64,000 bases of DNA, from contig NZ_JUGF01000002.1 of the NCBI RefSeq assembly GCF_000799165.1, positions 620,001 through 684,000 of the forward strand. The letters run 5' to 3'. Position numbers and translations under genes: made by a program. Origin of the DNA: Methylotenera versatilis 7. GTDB taxonomy: Bacteria > Pseudomonadota > Gammaproteobacteria > Burkholderiales > Methylophilaceae. Positions 54,097 to 64,000 of this stretch are shown in pieces (the stretch's first letter is position 1; each line of letters starts with the position of its first letter). The notes below the pieces were generated by a model. It worked only from the letters and a program-made list of their open reading frames with translations. It was not told the DNA's origin and did no database searches.

Positions 54097-54648
54097 TTAT
54101 TTTTGATCCCAAGAATCTTCCCACATACAGTGTTTGATTTTGTGACGATTAGCAATCAACTCATCAATGCTTGGCTCATCATTTAATGCACGTTTAATAG
54201 CTAATTTTGTCGCGTCATAGTTGTTTTTGTACATATCCGCTTTGTCTAATTTGCCTTCTTTTTCCAAGGCGATACAACCTGGATCAATCCATACCAAGCT
54301 GATAATACATAATTCATTCACTTGATCTTTCGGAATAACGCCTTCAATCACGCTATCTAAAATCGCATCTGCTGTTGCCGCTTGCACCACACCACCAAAC
54401 AAGCCAACATCGGTGCTGCCTTTTAACGTTACTTTTGGCACAGTCATACAAACTGGACGGACCAATTGGTTAATATCACGCACTGCAAACATGGCAGTAT
54501 GACCTTTGCTTTGCGCCATTAGATTGGCGAATGCTTGGCCTACAGGGCCATCAACAGCGCCGATTAAAATTTCTGGCATTGCCGCGGTTACGTCTTTACC
54601 TTCGGTAAATACAGTGGCTTCGCCTGCTTTAAAAATAATTTTTGACAT
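54097..54648 (-). CDS. Formaldehyde-activating enzyme (Fae) homologue
   Basis: Fae-fold protein of 183 residues. Canonical Fae condenses formaldehyde with tetrahydromethanopterin; canonical features retained are GEA near residue 9, IGAVDGPVGQAFANLMAQS, DAILDSVIEGVIPKDQ, and NNYDATKLAIKRAL near the C-terminus. The catalytic histidine of Fae (His17 of the M. extorquens enzyme, in its A-H-I-D-L-I-I-G context) is replaced: here the same place reads AMPEILIG. It therefore resembles the Fae2/Fae3 paralogues of methylotrophs and may have another role. The C-terminal tail HKIKHCMWEDSWDQK is unlike standard Fae. Confidence 0.85.
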   Translation of the reverse strand: MSKIIFKAGEATVFTEGKDVTAAMPEILIGAVDGPVGQAFANLMAQSKGHTAMFAVRDINQLVRPVCMTVPKVTLKGSTDVGLFGGVVQAATADAILDSVIEGVIPKDQVNELCIISLVWIDPGCIALEKEGKLDKADMYKNNYDATKLAIKRALNDEPSIDELIANRHKIKHCMWEDSWDQK

Positions 54649-54737
54649 AAAATTCTCTCTGATGATTTAGTGATAAAACGTTAAAAGTGTATTTTAGCAA
54701 ATGCTTGGCATTACCATCAATTAATCTTCATATGCGG

Positions 54738-55166
54738 CTAATCTAAGCTTAACCGCATATCAACATGTGGAATCTGCACATCGGTGTATTCGTCACTAAT
54801 CACCTGAAAACCAGCTTGCTGATAAAAATGGATTGCGTGCGTTTGTGCCGATAAATCGATCTGTTTGCTACCATATAAAGCGCAGATTATAATCGCTTCG
54901 CTCAAGAGCATTTTACCTACACCCAAGCCGCGCCAGGGTTTTAACACCGCCATACGGCCGATTTTTGCATAATGAATAATCCGCAGACAACCAATCGCTT
55001 GATTTTCATGCATCGCCAATAAGTGTACGGCGCTAGAATCAATCTCGTCCCACTCAAATTCTGGTACTACAAACTGCTCTTCAATAAATACGCTCGTTCT
55101 TACTTCGCGCAAGTAAGCTTCTGCTTGCTGCCAAGTGACTTGTTGGATAATCACTTGTTTAAGCAT
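54738..55166 (-). CDS. GNAT-family N-acetyltransferase
   Basis: Acetyl-CoA-dependent acyltransferase of 142 residues. VRTSVFIEEQFVVPEFEWDE at the start and KIGRMAVLKPWRGLGVGKML, containing the R/Q-x-x-G-x-G/A pyrophosphate-binding loop, identify GNAT; HFYQQAGF is the usual later motif. It resembles YjcF-like proteins. Substrate unknown. Divergent from the DoxX gene. Confidence 0.85.
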   Translation of the reverse strand: MLKQVIIQQVTWQQAEAYLREVRTSVFIEEQFVVPEFEWDEIDSSAVHLLAMHENQAIGCLRIIHYAKIGRMAVLKPWRGLGVGKMLLSEAIIICALYGSKQIDLSAQTHAIHFYQQAGFQVISDEYTDVQIPHVDMRLSLD

Positions 55167-55297
55167 TTTTAGAGGTGATATTTTCTGATGGTAACTGCAA
55201 GATTTTGTCCTTAGATAATCGCTACGACTTGCACGTTCAGCGTGTTCCGTGCATGATTCAGGTTAAATTTTTATCATCCAATTCGTTAAAGGTCTAT

Positions 55298-55669
55298 ATG
55301 CAACGTTATTTATCTACTCTTGCGCGCATTTTACTCGCTCAGGTTTTCTTATTACAAATTGTAATGCTGATTATTGGTTTTTTCAGTAACCCTGATGGCT
55401 ATCAACAATATCAGGCAGGTTTGGGCAGTTTAGGCTTACCCGGGATTTTCGCACCATTGATTATATTGGTACAGTTGGTCGGTGGCTTAGCTTTATTCTT
55501 AGGTTTTAAAACCAAATTTTTTGCAATATTGATGGCGATTTATGCAATCATCATCTCACTATTGTTACATTTACCTGTACTACATTATTGGGCAATTGCA
55601 GGCGGTTTGTTATTACTTGCTTTGAATCCAGTAACAGCTTTCAGCTTAGATAACCTGAAAAAATCTTAA
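55298..55669 (+). CDS. DoxX-family membrane protein
   Basis: Four-helix inner-membrane protein of 123 residues of the DoxX/DoxD family. It starts MQRYLSTLARILLAQVFLLQ; later GSLGLPGIFAPLIILVQLVG and LALFLGFKTKFFAILMAIYA. ATG 55298 with AAAGG upstream is preferred; the frame is open 41 codons further but that part is hydrophilic and atypical. Some members act in redox or sulfur metabolism; here the function is unknown. Confidence 0.85.
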   Translation: MQRYLSTLARILLAQVFLLQIVMLIIGFFSNPDGYQQYQAGLGSLGLPGIFAPLIILVQLVGGLALFLGFKTKFFAILMAIYAIIISLLLHLPVLHYWAIAGGLLLLALNPVTAFSLDNLKKS

Positions 55670-55700
55670 TCTACTGTTAATATTTTAGATAATGCAATAT

Positions 55701-55728
55701 AAAAAAGCGGCTCTACAGCCGCTTTTTT
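55701..55728 (+). terminator. Bidirectional terminator between DoxX gene and metallohydrolase gene
   Basis: AAAAAAGCGGCT (55701-55712) and AGCCGCTTTTTT (55717-55728): perfect 12-base stem, CTAC loop. It touches the stop codon of the convergent gene. Confidence 0.92.
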
Positions 55729-56677
55729 ATTCCCATTCTAAAGCTGGATACAGCGTATTTACATTTCGTCGATTCGCTATTTCAAATAACAGCCATTTGT
55801 CTTTTTCGCTTGCAGCAGCAGTATCCATCGCCTTGCCCATATCACCACCATTTTTGATATTTGCGCGTATATCCGTTAACAAGGTATTTAAATAGCGTTG
55901 TTCATTATTTAAAGCGGCTATCCAATCTTTTGCAACTGGCCCATGACCCGGAACCACTTGTTTAACTGGGTAAGTTTTAAGCACATCAATCGCCGCAATC
56001 AGTCCCTTAATATCGCCCTCAATCACGGGAGTACGCTCTATAAATAACAAATCGCCGGTAAATAAGGTGCCCGTTTTTGAATCAAGTACTGAAATGTCTG
56101 TATCGGTATGCGCATTGGGATAGGGCGTCACTTTTAATGTTCGTCCGCCTAAATCCAAATCCATTGGCGCTTTAACCAACAAAGTTGGCTTAACAACTTC
56201 GCTGCCTTCAGCATCTGCACCTAAGTATCTAATATTTAATTTATCGTACGCTTCCTGGCGTAATTGCATGGCAGCACCTAACTTGGCATGCCCGACAAAT
56301 TGCGGTTTATCTTGTACAAAAGCCGCGTTGCCAAAAATATGGTCTGGATGTACATGTGTATTTATCACGTACAAAATGGGCTTGTCAGTTACTTGCTTAA
56401 TCGCCCCGCGCAATTGCTTGCCCACTTTCAAACTACCACCCGTATCAATTACCGCCACACCACGCTCACCCACCATAAAGCTAATATTGCAAATATCGCC
56501 CTGATAGCCTTCATCGATATCTAAATGTTGCCCGTGATGTACATAAATACCATTGCCAACATCTTCAATCGCAAAGTTATTCGGTTTAACATCCGCTTGA
56601 ACGCAGCTTATTAAAGCCAGAAAACTACACATTAACAGCAAAAATTGATTCAATATTAACGGCTTATTTGCACGCAT
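55727..56677 (-). CDS. Exported MBL-fold metallo-hydrolase, quinoprotein-relay type
   Basis: Zinc metallo-beta-lactamase-fold protein of 316 residues with signal peptide ending near CVQA/DVKP. THVHPDHIFGNAAF is the zinc-binding HxHxDH motif; PYPNAHTDTDISVLD, TGTLFTGDLLFIERTPVIEG and VPGHGP supply the other ligands. The sequence is closest to the quinoprotein relay system zinc metallohydrolases found near PQQ enzymes in methylotrophs, by family memory. It may act with PQQ enzymes such as XoxF, but no pqq or cytochrome gene is adjacent except the cytochrome b561 gene divergent from it. Confidence 0.82.
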   Translation of the reverse strand: MRANKPLILNQFLLLMCSFLALISCVQADVKPNNFAIEDVGNGIYVHHGQHLDIDEGYQGDICNISFMVGERGVAVIDTGGSLKVGKQLRGAIKQVTDKPILYVINTHVHPDHIFGNAAFVQDKPQFVGHAKLGAAMQLRQEAYDKLNIRYLGADAEGSEVVKPTLLVKAPMDLDLGGRTLKVTPYPNAHTDTDISVLDSKTGTLFTGDLLFIERTPVIEGDIKGLIAAIDVLKTYPVKQVVPGHGPVAKDWIAALNNEQRYLNTLLTDIRANIKNGGDMGKAMDTAAASEKDKWLLFEIANRRNVNTLYPALEWE

Positions 56678-56795
56678 TTTTAGCTACTTTCTGAAAGTGT
56701 TGCAGTAAGGATTTTTTCCCATGATAATAGCTCATACAACGTTTGGGTGTGATAGTTGTCACACAGACGCTTAATTAAATAAATGGAAGATCTGT

Positions 56796-57392
56796 ATGAC
56801 GAATAATGCATCACGCTATACCAAAACCGCTGTAATACTGCATTGGCTAATCGCTATCGCCATTCTAGGCATGTTTGCTTTGGGCTGGTATATGACTGAT
56901 TTACCAAAAGAAGGCCCTAAACAAATGGCGTATGACTTATTCGACTGGGGCATTTACACTTGGCAGCTTAATGAAGAAGCCAGCCCGCGTACGTTTTACT
57001 TTAATCTGCATAAATCCATTGGTATTACGCTATTCGGTTTAATCATTATTCGCATTTTATGGCGCATCACCCACAAACCACCTGCGCTACTCGCTACTTA
57101 CAAAGCTTGGGAGCGTAAACTAGCAACAGGTACGCATCACCTGCTTTATTTATTAATGATTGCCATGCCATTAAGCGGATTAATTACCGCCGTTTCCAGC
57201 AAATATGGCGTGAAATGGTTTGGATTACCTTTTATTAAAGGTCTGGATGATGCAGGTTTGCGCGATATTTTCAAAGAAGCACACGAAATCATTGCCATCA
57301 TTATTTTAGTCGCACTGTTTCTGCACATCGCCGGCGCACTTAAACATAAGTTGATTGATAAAGATGACACGCTTAAACGTATGTCACTCTAA
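56796..57392 (+). CDS. Cytochrome b561 family protein
   Basis: Inner-membrane di-haem b cytochrome of 198 residues with four helices. Histidine ligands are likely in TAVILHWLIA (helix 1), NLHKSIGITLFG (helix 2), GTHHLLYLLMIAMPLSG (helix 3) and LFLHIAGALKHKLID (helix 4). It is of the bacterial CybB type that oxidises quinol or superoxide at the membrane. Divergent from the metallohydrolase gene across 118 bases. A terminator follows. Confidence 0.88.
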   Translation: MTNNASRYTKTAVILHWLIAIAILGMFALGWYMTDLPKEGPKQMAYDLFDWGIYTWQLNEEASPRTFYFNLHKSIGITLFGLIIIRILWRITHKPPALLATYKAWERKLATGTHHLLYLLMIAMPLSGLITAVSSKYGVKWFGLPFIKGLDDAGLRDIFKEAHEIIAIIILVALFLHIAGALKHKLIDKDDTLKRMSL

Positions 57393-57416
57393 ATACTTAA
57401 CAATAAATTAACTACA

Positions 57417-57442
57417 AAAAAGCCCGCAAGTGCGGGCTTTTT
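57417..57442 (+). terminator. Terminator after cytochrome b561 gene
   Basis: AAAAAGCCCGCA (57417-57428) and TGCGGGCTTTTT (57431-57442), 12-base complementary arms, T run. Also placed to stop hemE transcription on the other strand. Confidence 0.88.
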
Positions 57443-57444
57443 GT

Positions 57445-58509
57445 TTATTGATGATATTGCCTACTATGTTCACGTACAGAGGCTAACATCGCTGCGGCGT
57501 TTTCAGGTGGTGTCCATTGCGTGATGCCGTGACCTAGATTGAATACATGGCCACTACCATGTCCATAACTAGCTAAGATATTAGCCACTTCCTTTTCAAT
57601 CGCTTCTGGTGTTGATAGCAAAATCGCTGGATCCAGATTACCTTGTAAGGCAACTTTGTCGCCAACTCTTTTTCTAGCTTGGCCAATGTCCACAGTCCAA
57701 TCTAAACCTAAAGCATCTGCGCCGATCTCAGCTTGCGCCTCAAGCCATAAGGCGCCACCTTTAGTGAATACAACGCTGGGAACTTTACGGCCTTCATTAT
57801 TTTTAGTTAAACCTGTCACGATCTTGTGCATATAATTCAGCGAGAATTCTTTATATGCATTGTGTGAGAGCGCGCCACCCCATGAATCAAATATCATCAC
57901 GGCTTGTGCGCCTGCGGCAATTTGTGCGTTGAGGTATTGAATAACCGTTTGTGCAGTGGTTTCCAAAATATGGTGCAATAAATCAGGTCTGGCGTAGGCC
58001 ATTTTTTTGATAGTTAAGAAATCCGTGCCGCCTCTTCCTTCAACCATATAAGTCGCTAGCGTCCATGGGCTGCCTGAAAAACCGATTAAAGGTACACGAC
58101 CATTCAATGCTTGTCGAATTTGGCTGACGGCATCAAACACGTATTGCAGGCTCGCCATATCAGGCACGCTTAATTTTTTAATATCAGCCTCTTCACGCAA
58201 AGTGCGCTCGAATTTTGGGCCTTCGCCCTCCTCAAAATACAGGCCCAAACCCATTGCATCTGGCACGGTGAGAATGTCTGAAAATAGAATGGAAGCATCT
58301 AATAAGGGATAACGGTTTAGCGGTTGCAAAGTCACTTCAGTCGCAAAATCTGGGCTTTTACATAACTGTAAAAAGCTACCAGCGGTTTTACGACTTTGCT
58401 TATATTCTGGCAAGTATCGACCAGCCTGGCGCATCATCCACACAGGCGTGTAGTCTGTGGGTTGGCGCATCAGCGCTTTTAAGAACGTATCGTTTTGCAA
58501 TTGACTCAT
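57445..58509 (-). CDS. hemE: Uroporphyrinogen decarboxylase
   Basis: Fifth enzyme of haem synthesis, decarboxylating uroporphyrinogen III to coproporphyrinogen III, 354 residues, cytoplasmic. Signature [17 protein letters not shown] (about residues 20-36) has the substrate-binding arginines; [18 protein letters not shown] and [17 protein letters not shown] are further family motifs. A terminator separates it from gltD upstream, so it likely has its own promoter. Confidence 0.96.
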   Translation of the reverse strand: MSQLQNDTFLKALMRQPTDYTPVWMMRQAGRYLPEYKQSRKTAGSFLQLCKSPDFATEVTLQPLNRYPLLDASILFSDILTVPDAMGLGLYFEEGEGPKFERTLREEADIKKLSVPDMASLQYVFDAVSQIRQALNGRVPLIGFSGSPWTLATYMVEGRGGTDFLTIKKMAYARPDLLHHILETTAQTVIQYLNAQIAAGAQAVMIFDSWGGALSHNAYKEFSLNYMHKIVTGLTKNNEGRKVPSVVFTKGGALWLEAQAEIGADALGLDWTVDIGQARKRVGDKVALQGNLDPAILLSTPEAIEKEVANILASYGHGSGHVFNLGHGITQWTPPENAAAMLASVREHSRQYHQ

Positions 58510-58536
58510 GATTTGCTACCTAATTGACAGTCTAAT

Positions 58537-58580
58537 AAAAAAGGACACAAAGCAGTTTTACTTTGCATCCTTTGTTTTTT
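58537..58580 (-). terminator. gltD terminator
   Basis: On the minus strand AAAGGATGCAAAG pairs with CTTTGTGTCCTTT across an eight-base loop (two mismatches), followed by TTTTTTA. It ends the gltBD operon before hemE. Confidence 0.75.
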
Positions 58581-58615
58581 AATTCACTTAACTAAATTCG
58601 AATTTAGTATGGCAC

Positions 58616-60043
58616 TTAGCGGGGTAGTGTAGAAGAACCCATTAAGAACTCATCCACTGCTTTGGCAGCTTGACGACCCTCACGAATCGCCCAAACTACC
58701 AATGATTGTCCACGGCGCACATCGCCTGCAGCAAACACTTTTGCTTTGCTAGTCTTGTAGCTGTCCAAGCCTTCCGTTGTCGCTTTGGCATTTCCGCGGT
58801 TATCTTTTTCTACACCAAACACATCCAATAGCTTTTGTACTGGTGACACAAAGCCCATGGCTAACAATACTAAGTCTGCTTTAATCGTAAACTCAGTGCC
58901 AGCAACCTCAGACATTTTGCCGTCTTTCCACTCGACTTTACAGCCTTTTAAGTGAGTCACTTTACCGTTTTCGCCAATTAATTCTTTAGTCGTAATAGAC
59001 CAATCACGGTTTGCGCCTTCCTCATGTGAGCTTGAAGTGCGCATTTTGAGTGGCCAATTTGGCCAAACTAACTCTTTGTTTTCTTTTTCTGGCGGCTGTG
59101 GCATTAATTCGAATTGCGTAATACTTAATGCACCGTGACGGTTGGATGTACCCACACAATCAGAACCTGTATCGCCACCACCGATGACCACCACGTTTTT
59201 ATTAGTCGCCATCACTTGGTTAGGCACAGTATCACCAGCCACCACTTTATTTTGCGGCGTTAAAAAATCCATCGCGTACATCACACCGTCTAATTTACGG
59301 CCTGGCACCGGCAAATCACGTGGTTGTTCAGCACCGCCAGCTAAAATCACCGCATCGAACTCTGCTAATAAAGCATCAGCCTGAACGTTTGCGCCCACAT
59401 GTTGATTTACGCGAAACTCCACGCCTTCCGCTTCCATCTGCGTCATGCGGCGGTCAATGTGGAATTTTTCCATTTTGAAATCAGGAATACCGTAACGTAA
59501 CAAACCACCGATACGACTATTTTTTTCTAATACAACAACGTCATGACCAACACGTGCCAATTGTTGTGCAGCAGCCAAACCGGCAGGGCCTGAGCCAACG
59601 ATAGCGATTTTTTTACCTGTTTTATGATTTGGAACTTGTGGGGTAACCCAATCGTTTTCCCACGCCTTATCGATAATCGCGTGTTCAATGGATTTAATGC
59701 CAACTGGATCAGCATTAATGTTTAAGGTACAAGCCGCTTCGCAAGGTGCCGGGCAAATACGGCCAGTAAACTCTGGAAAATTATTGGTGGAATGCAACAC
59801 ATCAATCGCGCCACGCCAATCTTGGCTATAAACCAAGTCATTCCAGTCCGGAATAATATTATTGACTGGACAACCGGTCGTACAGAACGGAATACCGCAA
59901 TCCATACAGCGTGCACCTTGTTGCTTGGCTTGATCATCCGTTAAATGCAGTACAAATTCTTTGTAATTTTTAACACGATCGACGACTGGCAGATTTGCTT
60001 CTGCCAGTCTTTCGTATTCCATAAATCCAGTAACTTTACCCAT
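58616..60043 (-). CDS. gltD: Glutamate synthase [NADPH], small subunit
   Basis: FAD- and NADPH-binding beta subunit of glutamate synthase, 475 residues, cytoplasmic. [22 protein letters not shown] and [10 protein letters not shown] give the cysteines for [4Fe-4S] clusters; [20 protein letters not shown] is the FAD-binding loop; [20 protein letters not shown] binds NADPH. It supplies electrons to GltB. Seventeen bases separate it from gltB. With ammonia assimilation by glutamine synthetase it makes glutamate. Confidence 0.96.
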   Translation of the reverse strand: MGKVTGFMEYERLAEANLPVVDRVKNYKEFVLHLTDDQAKQQGARCMDCGIPFCTTGCPVNNIIPDWNDLVYSQDWRGAIDVLHSTNNFPEFTGRICPAPCEAACTLNINADPVGIKSIEHAIIDKAWENDWVTPQVPNHKTGKKIAIVGSGPAGLAAAQQLARVGHDVVVLEKNSRIGGLLRYGIPDFKMEKFHIDRRMTQMEAEGVEFRVNQHVGANVQADALLAEFDAVILAGGAEQPRDLPVPGRKLDGVMYAMDFLTPQNKVVAGDTVPNQVMATNKNVVVIGGGDTGSDCVGTSNRHGALSITQFELMPQPPEKENKELVWPNWPLKMRTSSSHEEGANRDWSITTKELIGENGKVTHLKGCKVEWKDGKMSEVAGTEFTIKADLVLLAMGFVSPVQKLLDVFGVEKDNRGNAKATTEGLDSYKTSKAKVFAAGDVRRGQSLVVWAIREGRQAAKAVDEFLMGSSTLPR

Positions 60044-60060
60044 ATTAAAAGTCTTTTCCC

Positions 60061-63000
60061 TTAAGCCGCAACTAATGCTTTATCTTCTGCGAGTTCAATC
60101 AACGCACGCTTATATTCATTCGGCATCACTTTTACAAACTTCGCTCTATAGTTTGTCCAGTCTGCCAATATGCTGGTAGCACGCACGCTGCCTGTGTATT
60201 TTGCGTGATTTTCAATCAATGTTTTCAGTGTGATTTCATCTGGCTGATCTAGGTGATGTATCTTACCCACACTAGATTCTGCGCTTTCTACTTTTTCTAA
60301 CGAAACCATGCTCATATTGCAACGTTTGGCAAACAAACCATCTTCGTCATATACATAAGCCACGCCGCCGCTCATCCCTGCAGCAAAGTTTTGGCCGGTT
60401 ACGCCTAAAACAACCACTGTGCCGCCTGTCATGTATTCGCAGCCATGGTTGCCTACGCCTTCAACAACGGCAGAAGCGCCTGAGTTACGCACACAGAAAC
60501 GCTCACCTGCAATGCCCCTGAAGTAGCTTTCACCTGTAGTCGCGCCATACATCACAGTATTGCCGATGATAATATTTTCATGCGCAATACCACGGAATGC
60601 AACTGGTGGCTTAATAACGATGCGTCCGCCACACAAACCTTTGCCGACGTAATCGTTGCCTTCACCTGTCAATTCAAATGTAATACCTTTGGCCAGAAAT
60701 GCCGCAAAACTTTGGCCGGATGTGCCGGTAAAATTGACATGAATCGTGTCATTAGGCAAGCCAGCATTACCATAGCGCGTAGCGACCTGATTCGACAGCA
60801 TGGTTCCAACCGTACGATTCGTATTCGTGATTGGAATATCTAACACCACTTTTTTGCCTGAATCTAGCGCATCATTGGCAAGCGTAATTAACTTGTTATC
60901 AAGTGCATTAATCAAACCGTGATCTTGTACATCATTATTTTTGCGTGAAACGCTAGCTGGCATTTCTGGTAGATGGAATATTTTACTAAAGTCTAAACCG
61001 TTGATTTTCCAGTGATCAATACCTGCCTGCATATCAAGCAAGTCTGCACGACCAATCAAATCATCAAGCTTGGCAATACCGATCGAAGCCATCAACTCAC
61101 GCACTTCTTCAGCCACAAAGAAGAAGTAATTCACCACATGCTCAGGTTGCCCAGTAAAGCGTTTACGCAATTCCGGGTCTTGCGTAGCCACGCCGACAGG
61201 GCAGGTATTCAGATGACATTTACGCATCATGATACAGCCTTCAACCACTAACGGCGCAGTTGCGAAGCCAAACTCATCAGCACCCAATAAGGCACCAATC
61301 AGCACATCGCGGCCTGTTTTCATTTGGCCATCAACTTGCACAATTACACGGCCACGCAGTTGATTTAGCACTAAAGTCTGCTGTGTTTCAGCCAGGCCTA
61401 ATTCCCACGGCGTACCCGCATGCTTCACGGATGAGATTGGCGATGCGCCCGTACCACCATCATGACCAGCGACCACAATATGGTCTGATTTAGCTTTTGC
61501 CACACCTGCCGCGACGGTACCGATACCGGTTTCAGAAACCAGTTTTACCGAAATAGAGGCTTTAGGGTTGGCATTTTTAAGGTCATGAATCAATTGGGCT
61601 AAATCTTCAATTGAATAAATATCATGATGTGGTGGCGGTGAAATCAAACCGACGCCTGGTACAGAAAAACGCAGTTTCGCGATATATTCTGAAACCTTAT
61701 GACCAGGCAATTGACCGCCTTCGCCCGGCTTAGCTCCTTGTGCCATTTTGATTTGAATCTGGTCGGCAGAAGCTAGGTACTCAGCAGTTACGCCAAAACG
61801 ACCAGACGCCACCTGTTTAATACGTGAGCGCATTGAATCGCCGGTTTTGAGTGGAATATCGCGTTCAATATTTTTGGCGCCTATCACATTCGCCATTGTG
61901 GTATCGCTGGCTACTGGAATGAAACGTTTCGCGTCTTCGCCGCCTTCACCCGTATTCGATTTACCGCCAATTCGGTTCATTGCGATTGCCAATGTAGCGT
62001 GTGCTTCGGTTGAGATCGAACCTAAAGACATCGCACCGGTGGCAAAGCGTTTAACGATTTCTTTGGCCGGCTCAACGGAATCTAGTGGGATTGCTTTGCC
62101 AGCTGATTTAATTTCAAACAAACCACGCAAAGTCATATGACGGCGCGTTTGGTCGTTAATTAACGCGGCATATTCTTTATAAGTCGTTGCAGAGTTAGTA
62201 CGTGTTGCATGTTGTAATTTCGCAATGGAGTCTGGCGTCCACATATGTTCTTCGCCACGCACACGGAATGCGTACTCACCACCTGCATCAAGGCTATTAG
62301 CCAGTACAGGATCATCGCCAAAAGCACTGACATGCAAACGCTCTGCCTCTTCCGCTACTTGATCTAAGCCTATACCTTCAATATTAGTCGCTGTGCCAGT
62401 AAAATACTTATCTACAAACGCCGTGTTTAAGCCAATTGCTTCAAAAATTTGTGCGCCACAGTAAGATTGATAAGTAGAAATGCCCATTTTCGACATGACT
62501 TTGTACAAGCCCTTACCAATGGCTTTTACGAATTTTTTGGCGCCTTCGGCACTGGCTTTGCTATTTGATTGATTATTCGCCATATGATTAATGGTTTCAA
62601 ATGCTAGCCACGGACAAACCGCTTCGGCACCGTAACCGGCAAGCAATGCAAAATGATGTACTTCGCGCGCAGAACCTGTATCTATTACCAAACCAGTACT
62701 GGTTCTTAGTCCGTGCTTCACTAAATGCTCATGTGTTGCAGAACAAGCCAGCAATGCAGGAATCGCCAAACGGTCTGCGCTAATATTTCTGTCTGACAGA
62801 ATTAGGATATTAAATCCGTCACGCACTGCGTTTTCTGCTGCGCTTGCGATATTCGCTACCGCGGCAGCCATGCCATCTTTGCCTAATACTGCAGGGTACG
62901 TAATGTCTAGCACTAAGGATTTATATTGGCTGTGCGTAAGTGTTGCAATGGCTTTCAATTGCTCTAACTCGTCTAACATTAAGACTGGTTGTGCAGCTTC

Positions 63001-64000
63001 CAAACGCATTGGTGGAGTCGTTTCATCCACGCCTAACAAGTTTGGCTTAGGGCCAATAAATGTCACCAACGACATGACCAACTCTTCGCGAATTGGATCG
63101 ATTGGTGGGTTCGTCACCTGTGCAAATAACTGTTTGAAATAGTTGTACAGTAGTTTTGGTTTGGCTGATAGTACTGGTAATGCAGCGTCATTACCCATTG
63201 ATCCTGCACCTTCTTCACCATTTGCCACCATTGGCGCCATGACAAATTTGATGTCTTCTTGCGTGTAACCAAATGCTTGCTGTGTATCCAATAAGCTGGC
63301 AGCCATTTCTAGCTTGCCCTCTACTTTTGACATATCACTCAAAAAGTAGCGTGTTTTTTCAATCCATTGCTTATAAGGTTTAGCGGTAGCTAGCGCATTT
63401 TTCACTTCAGCATCGCCAATGATACGGCCTTGCTCGGTATCAATCAGCAACATTTTGCCTGGTTCTAAACGCCATTTCTTGACAATTTTTTCTTGTGGGA
63501 ATGTCAGCACACCCATTTCAGACGCCATCATCACAATATCGTCGTCTGTCACTAGATAGCGTGCAGGACGTAGACCGTTGCGATCCAATGTTGCACCAAT
63601 CATACGGCCATCGGTAAATGCTACTGCTGCTGGACCATCCCATGGCTCCATCAATGCCGCATGATACTCATAGAAAGCACGACGCTCTTCATCCATCAGG
63701 TATTGGCCTGCGCCGTCTTTAGCACCCCAAGCTTCAGGAATCAACATCATCATTGCGTGTGGTAATGAATATCCACCAGCGACTAACAACTCTAGACAGT
63801 TATCAAAACAGGCTGAATCTGATTGACCTTCTGCGATTAACGGCCAAAGTTTCTCCAAATCCTCACCAATCACGCTCGACTTCATGGTTTCGTGACGTGC
63901 TGCCATCCAATTCACGTTACCTTGCACGGTATTGATTTCACCATTGTGCGCAATCATGCGGAATGGATGCGCTAAATCCCAAGCAGGGAAGGTATTAGTT
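60061..64000 (-). CDS. gltB: Glutamate synthase [NADPH], large subunit, 5' end outside window
   Basis: Alpha subunit, converting glutamine and 2-oxoglutarate to two glutamates. The frame runs on through base 64000 ([20 protein letters not shown]), so the N-terminal catalytic cysteine and first part of the glutaminase domain lie outside; about 1312 of some 1500 residues are present. Seen are the amidotransferase remainder ([20 protein letters not shown]), the FMN domain ([50 protein letters not shown] with the 3Fe-4S cysteines) and the C-terminal GXGXG beta helix ([20 protein letters not shown]). Confidence 0.96.
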   Translation of the reverse strand, partial: TNTFPAWDLAHPFRMIAHNGEINTVQGNVNWMAARHETMKSSVIGEDLEKLWPLIAEGQSDSACFDNCLELLVAGGYSLPHAMMMLIPEAWGAKDGAGQYLMDEERRAFYEYHAALMEPWDGPAAVAFTDGRMIGATLDRNGLRPARYLVTDDDIVMMASEMGVLTFPQEKIVKKWRLEPGKMLLIDTEQGRIIGDAEVKNALATAKPYKQWIEKTRYFLSDMSKVEGKLEMAASLLDTQQAFGYTQEDIKFVMAPMVANGEEGAGSMGNDAALPVLSAKPKLLYNYFKQLFAQVTNPPIDPIREELVMSLVTFIGPKPNLLGVDETTPPMRLEAAQPVLMLDELEQLKAIATLTHSQYKSLVLDITYPAVLGKDGMAAAVANIASAAENAVRDGFNILILSDRNISADRLAIPALLACSATHEHLVKHGLRTSTGLVIDTGSAREVHHFALLAGYGAEAVCPWLAFETINHMANNQSNSKASAEGAKKFVKAIGKGLYKVMSKMGISTYQSYCGAQIFEAIGLNTAFVDKYFTGTATNIEGIGLDQVAEEAERLHVSAFGDDPVLANSLDAGGEYAFRVRGEEHMWTPDSIAKLQHATRTNSATTYKEYAALINDQTRRHMTLRGLFEIKSAGKAIPLDSVEPAKEIVKRFATGAMSLGSISTEAHATLAIAMNRIGGKSNTGEGGEDAKRFIPVASDTTMANVIGAKNIERDIPLKTGDSMRSRIKQVASGRFGVTAEYLASADQIQIKMAQGAKPGEGGQLPGHKVSEYIAKLRFSVPGVGLISPPPHHDIYSIEDLAQLIHDLKNANPKASISVKLVSETGIGTVAAGVAKAKSDHIVVAGHDGGTGASPISSVKHAGTPWELGLAETQQTLVLNQLRGRVIVQVDGQMKTGRDVLIGALLGADEFGFATAPLVVEGCIMMRKCHLNTCPVGVATQDPELRKRFTGQPEHVVNYFFFVAEEVRELMASIGIAKLDDLIGRADLLDMQAGIDHWKINGLDFSKIFHLPEMPASVSRKNNDVQDHGLINALDNKLITLANDALDSGKKVVLDIPITNTNRTVGTMLSNQVATRYGNAGLPNDTIHVNFTGTSGQSFAAFLAKGITFELTGEGNDYVGKGLCGGRIVIKPPVAFRGIAHENIIIGNTVMYGATTGESYFRGIAGERFCVRNSGASAVVEGVGNHGCEYMTGGTVVVLGVTGQNFAAGMSGGVAYVYDEDGLFAKRCNMSMVSLEKVESAESSVGKIHHLDQPDEITLKTLIENHAKYTGSVRATSILADWTNYRAKFVKVMPNEYKRALIELAEDKALVAA

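Overview
The window reads as chromosome from a Gram-negative betaproteobacterial methylotroph, most likely of the family Methylophilaceae (Methylotenera or a close relative). Grounds: a solitary XoxF-type (lanthanide-dependent) methanol dehydrogenase, a formaldehyde-activating-enzyme (Fae) homologue, a quinoprotein-relay-type metallohydrolase, class II ribonucleotide reductase split into NrdJa and NrdJb, Kdo transferase and RND/TolC envelope genes, and moderately AT-rich DNA. The genus is an inference; no rRNA or tRNA gene was seen.

Layout. 1-735: 3' part missing Bcr/CflA drug exporter. 1043-5954: exported molybdenum hydroxylase (iorA-iorB), its XdhC maturation factor, facing a MobA/MocA-like nucleotidyltransferase and a flavin-binding PPOX protein. 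6272-11665: DUF2789 protein, LysR regulator divergent from pirin and an isochorismatase-type hydrolase, ExoD, a coiled-coil membrane protein, a luciferase-like monooxygenase. 11954-14158: OsmC-YcaO fusion, visibly richer in G+C than its surroundings. 14395-19654: two-component system, TonB-dependent siderophore receptor and PiuC-type hydroxylase, with a Fur-box-like site. 19655-20500: decayed MocR-type regulator fragments. 20669-25406: ferredoxin-like protein, 4-TM protein, unknown membrane protein, TetR regulator and xoxF, tied together by four copies of an ACAGACCTGTCTGT-like operator. 25612-29032: integrase remnant, IclR regulator divergent from a two-part sodium:solute symporter and a second PPOX protein. 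29281-33584: HU, a protein with a partial J domain, nrdJb and nrdJa with a large folded element between them and an NrdR box upstream. 33851-42952: Kdo transferase, then a leftward block of tetR, RND adaptor, RND pump, Pcm-like methyltransferase, TolC and a hydrolase. 43124-52600: small membrane protein, TPP riboswitch and thiC, two unknown genes, pseudouridine synthase, YidB, UppP, AsmA and a tiny repeat lipoprotein. 52686-64000: mutY, small unknown gene, Fae homologue, GNAT, DoxX, metallohydrolase, cytochrome b561, hemE, gltD and 5'-truncated gltB.

How it fits together. XoxF oxidises methanol in the periplasm using PQQ and a lanthanide; the Fae homologue and the metallohydrolase point to the same C1 and quinoprotein metabolism, though no mxa, xoxG, xoxJ or pqq genes lie here. 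The most interesting feature is the probable TetR regulon at 20669-23413: near-identical operators sit inside the promoters of the ferredoxin-like gene and the 4-TM gene, and two looser copies lie in front of xoxF, immediately downstream of the tetR gene. Other readable control signals are tandem operators in front of the RND operon's tetR, an IclR palindrome, the NrdR box, the Fur-like box and the TPP riboswitch.
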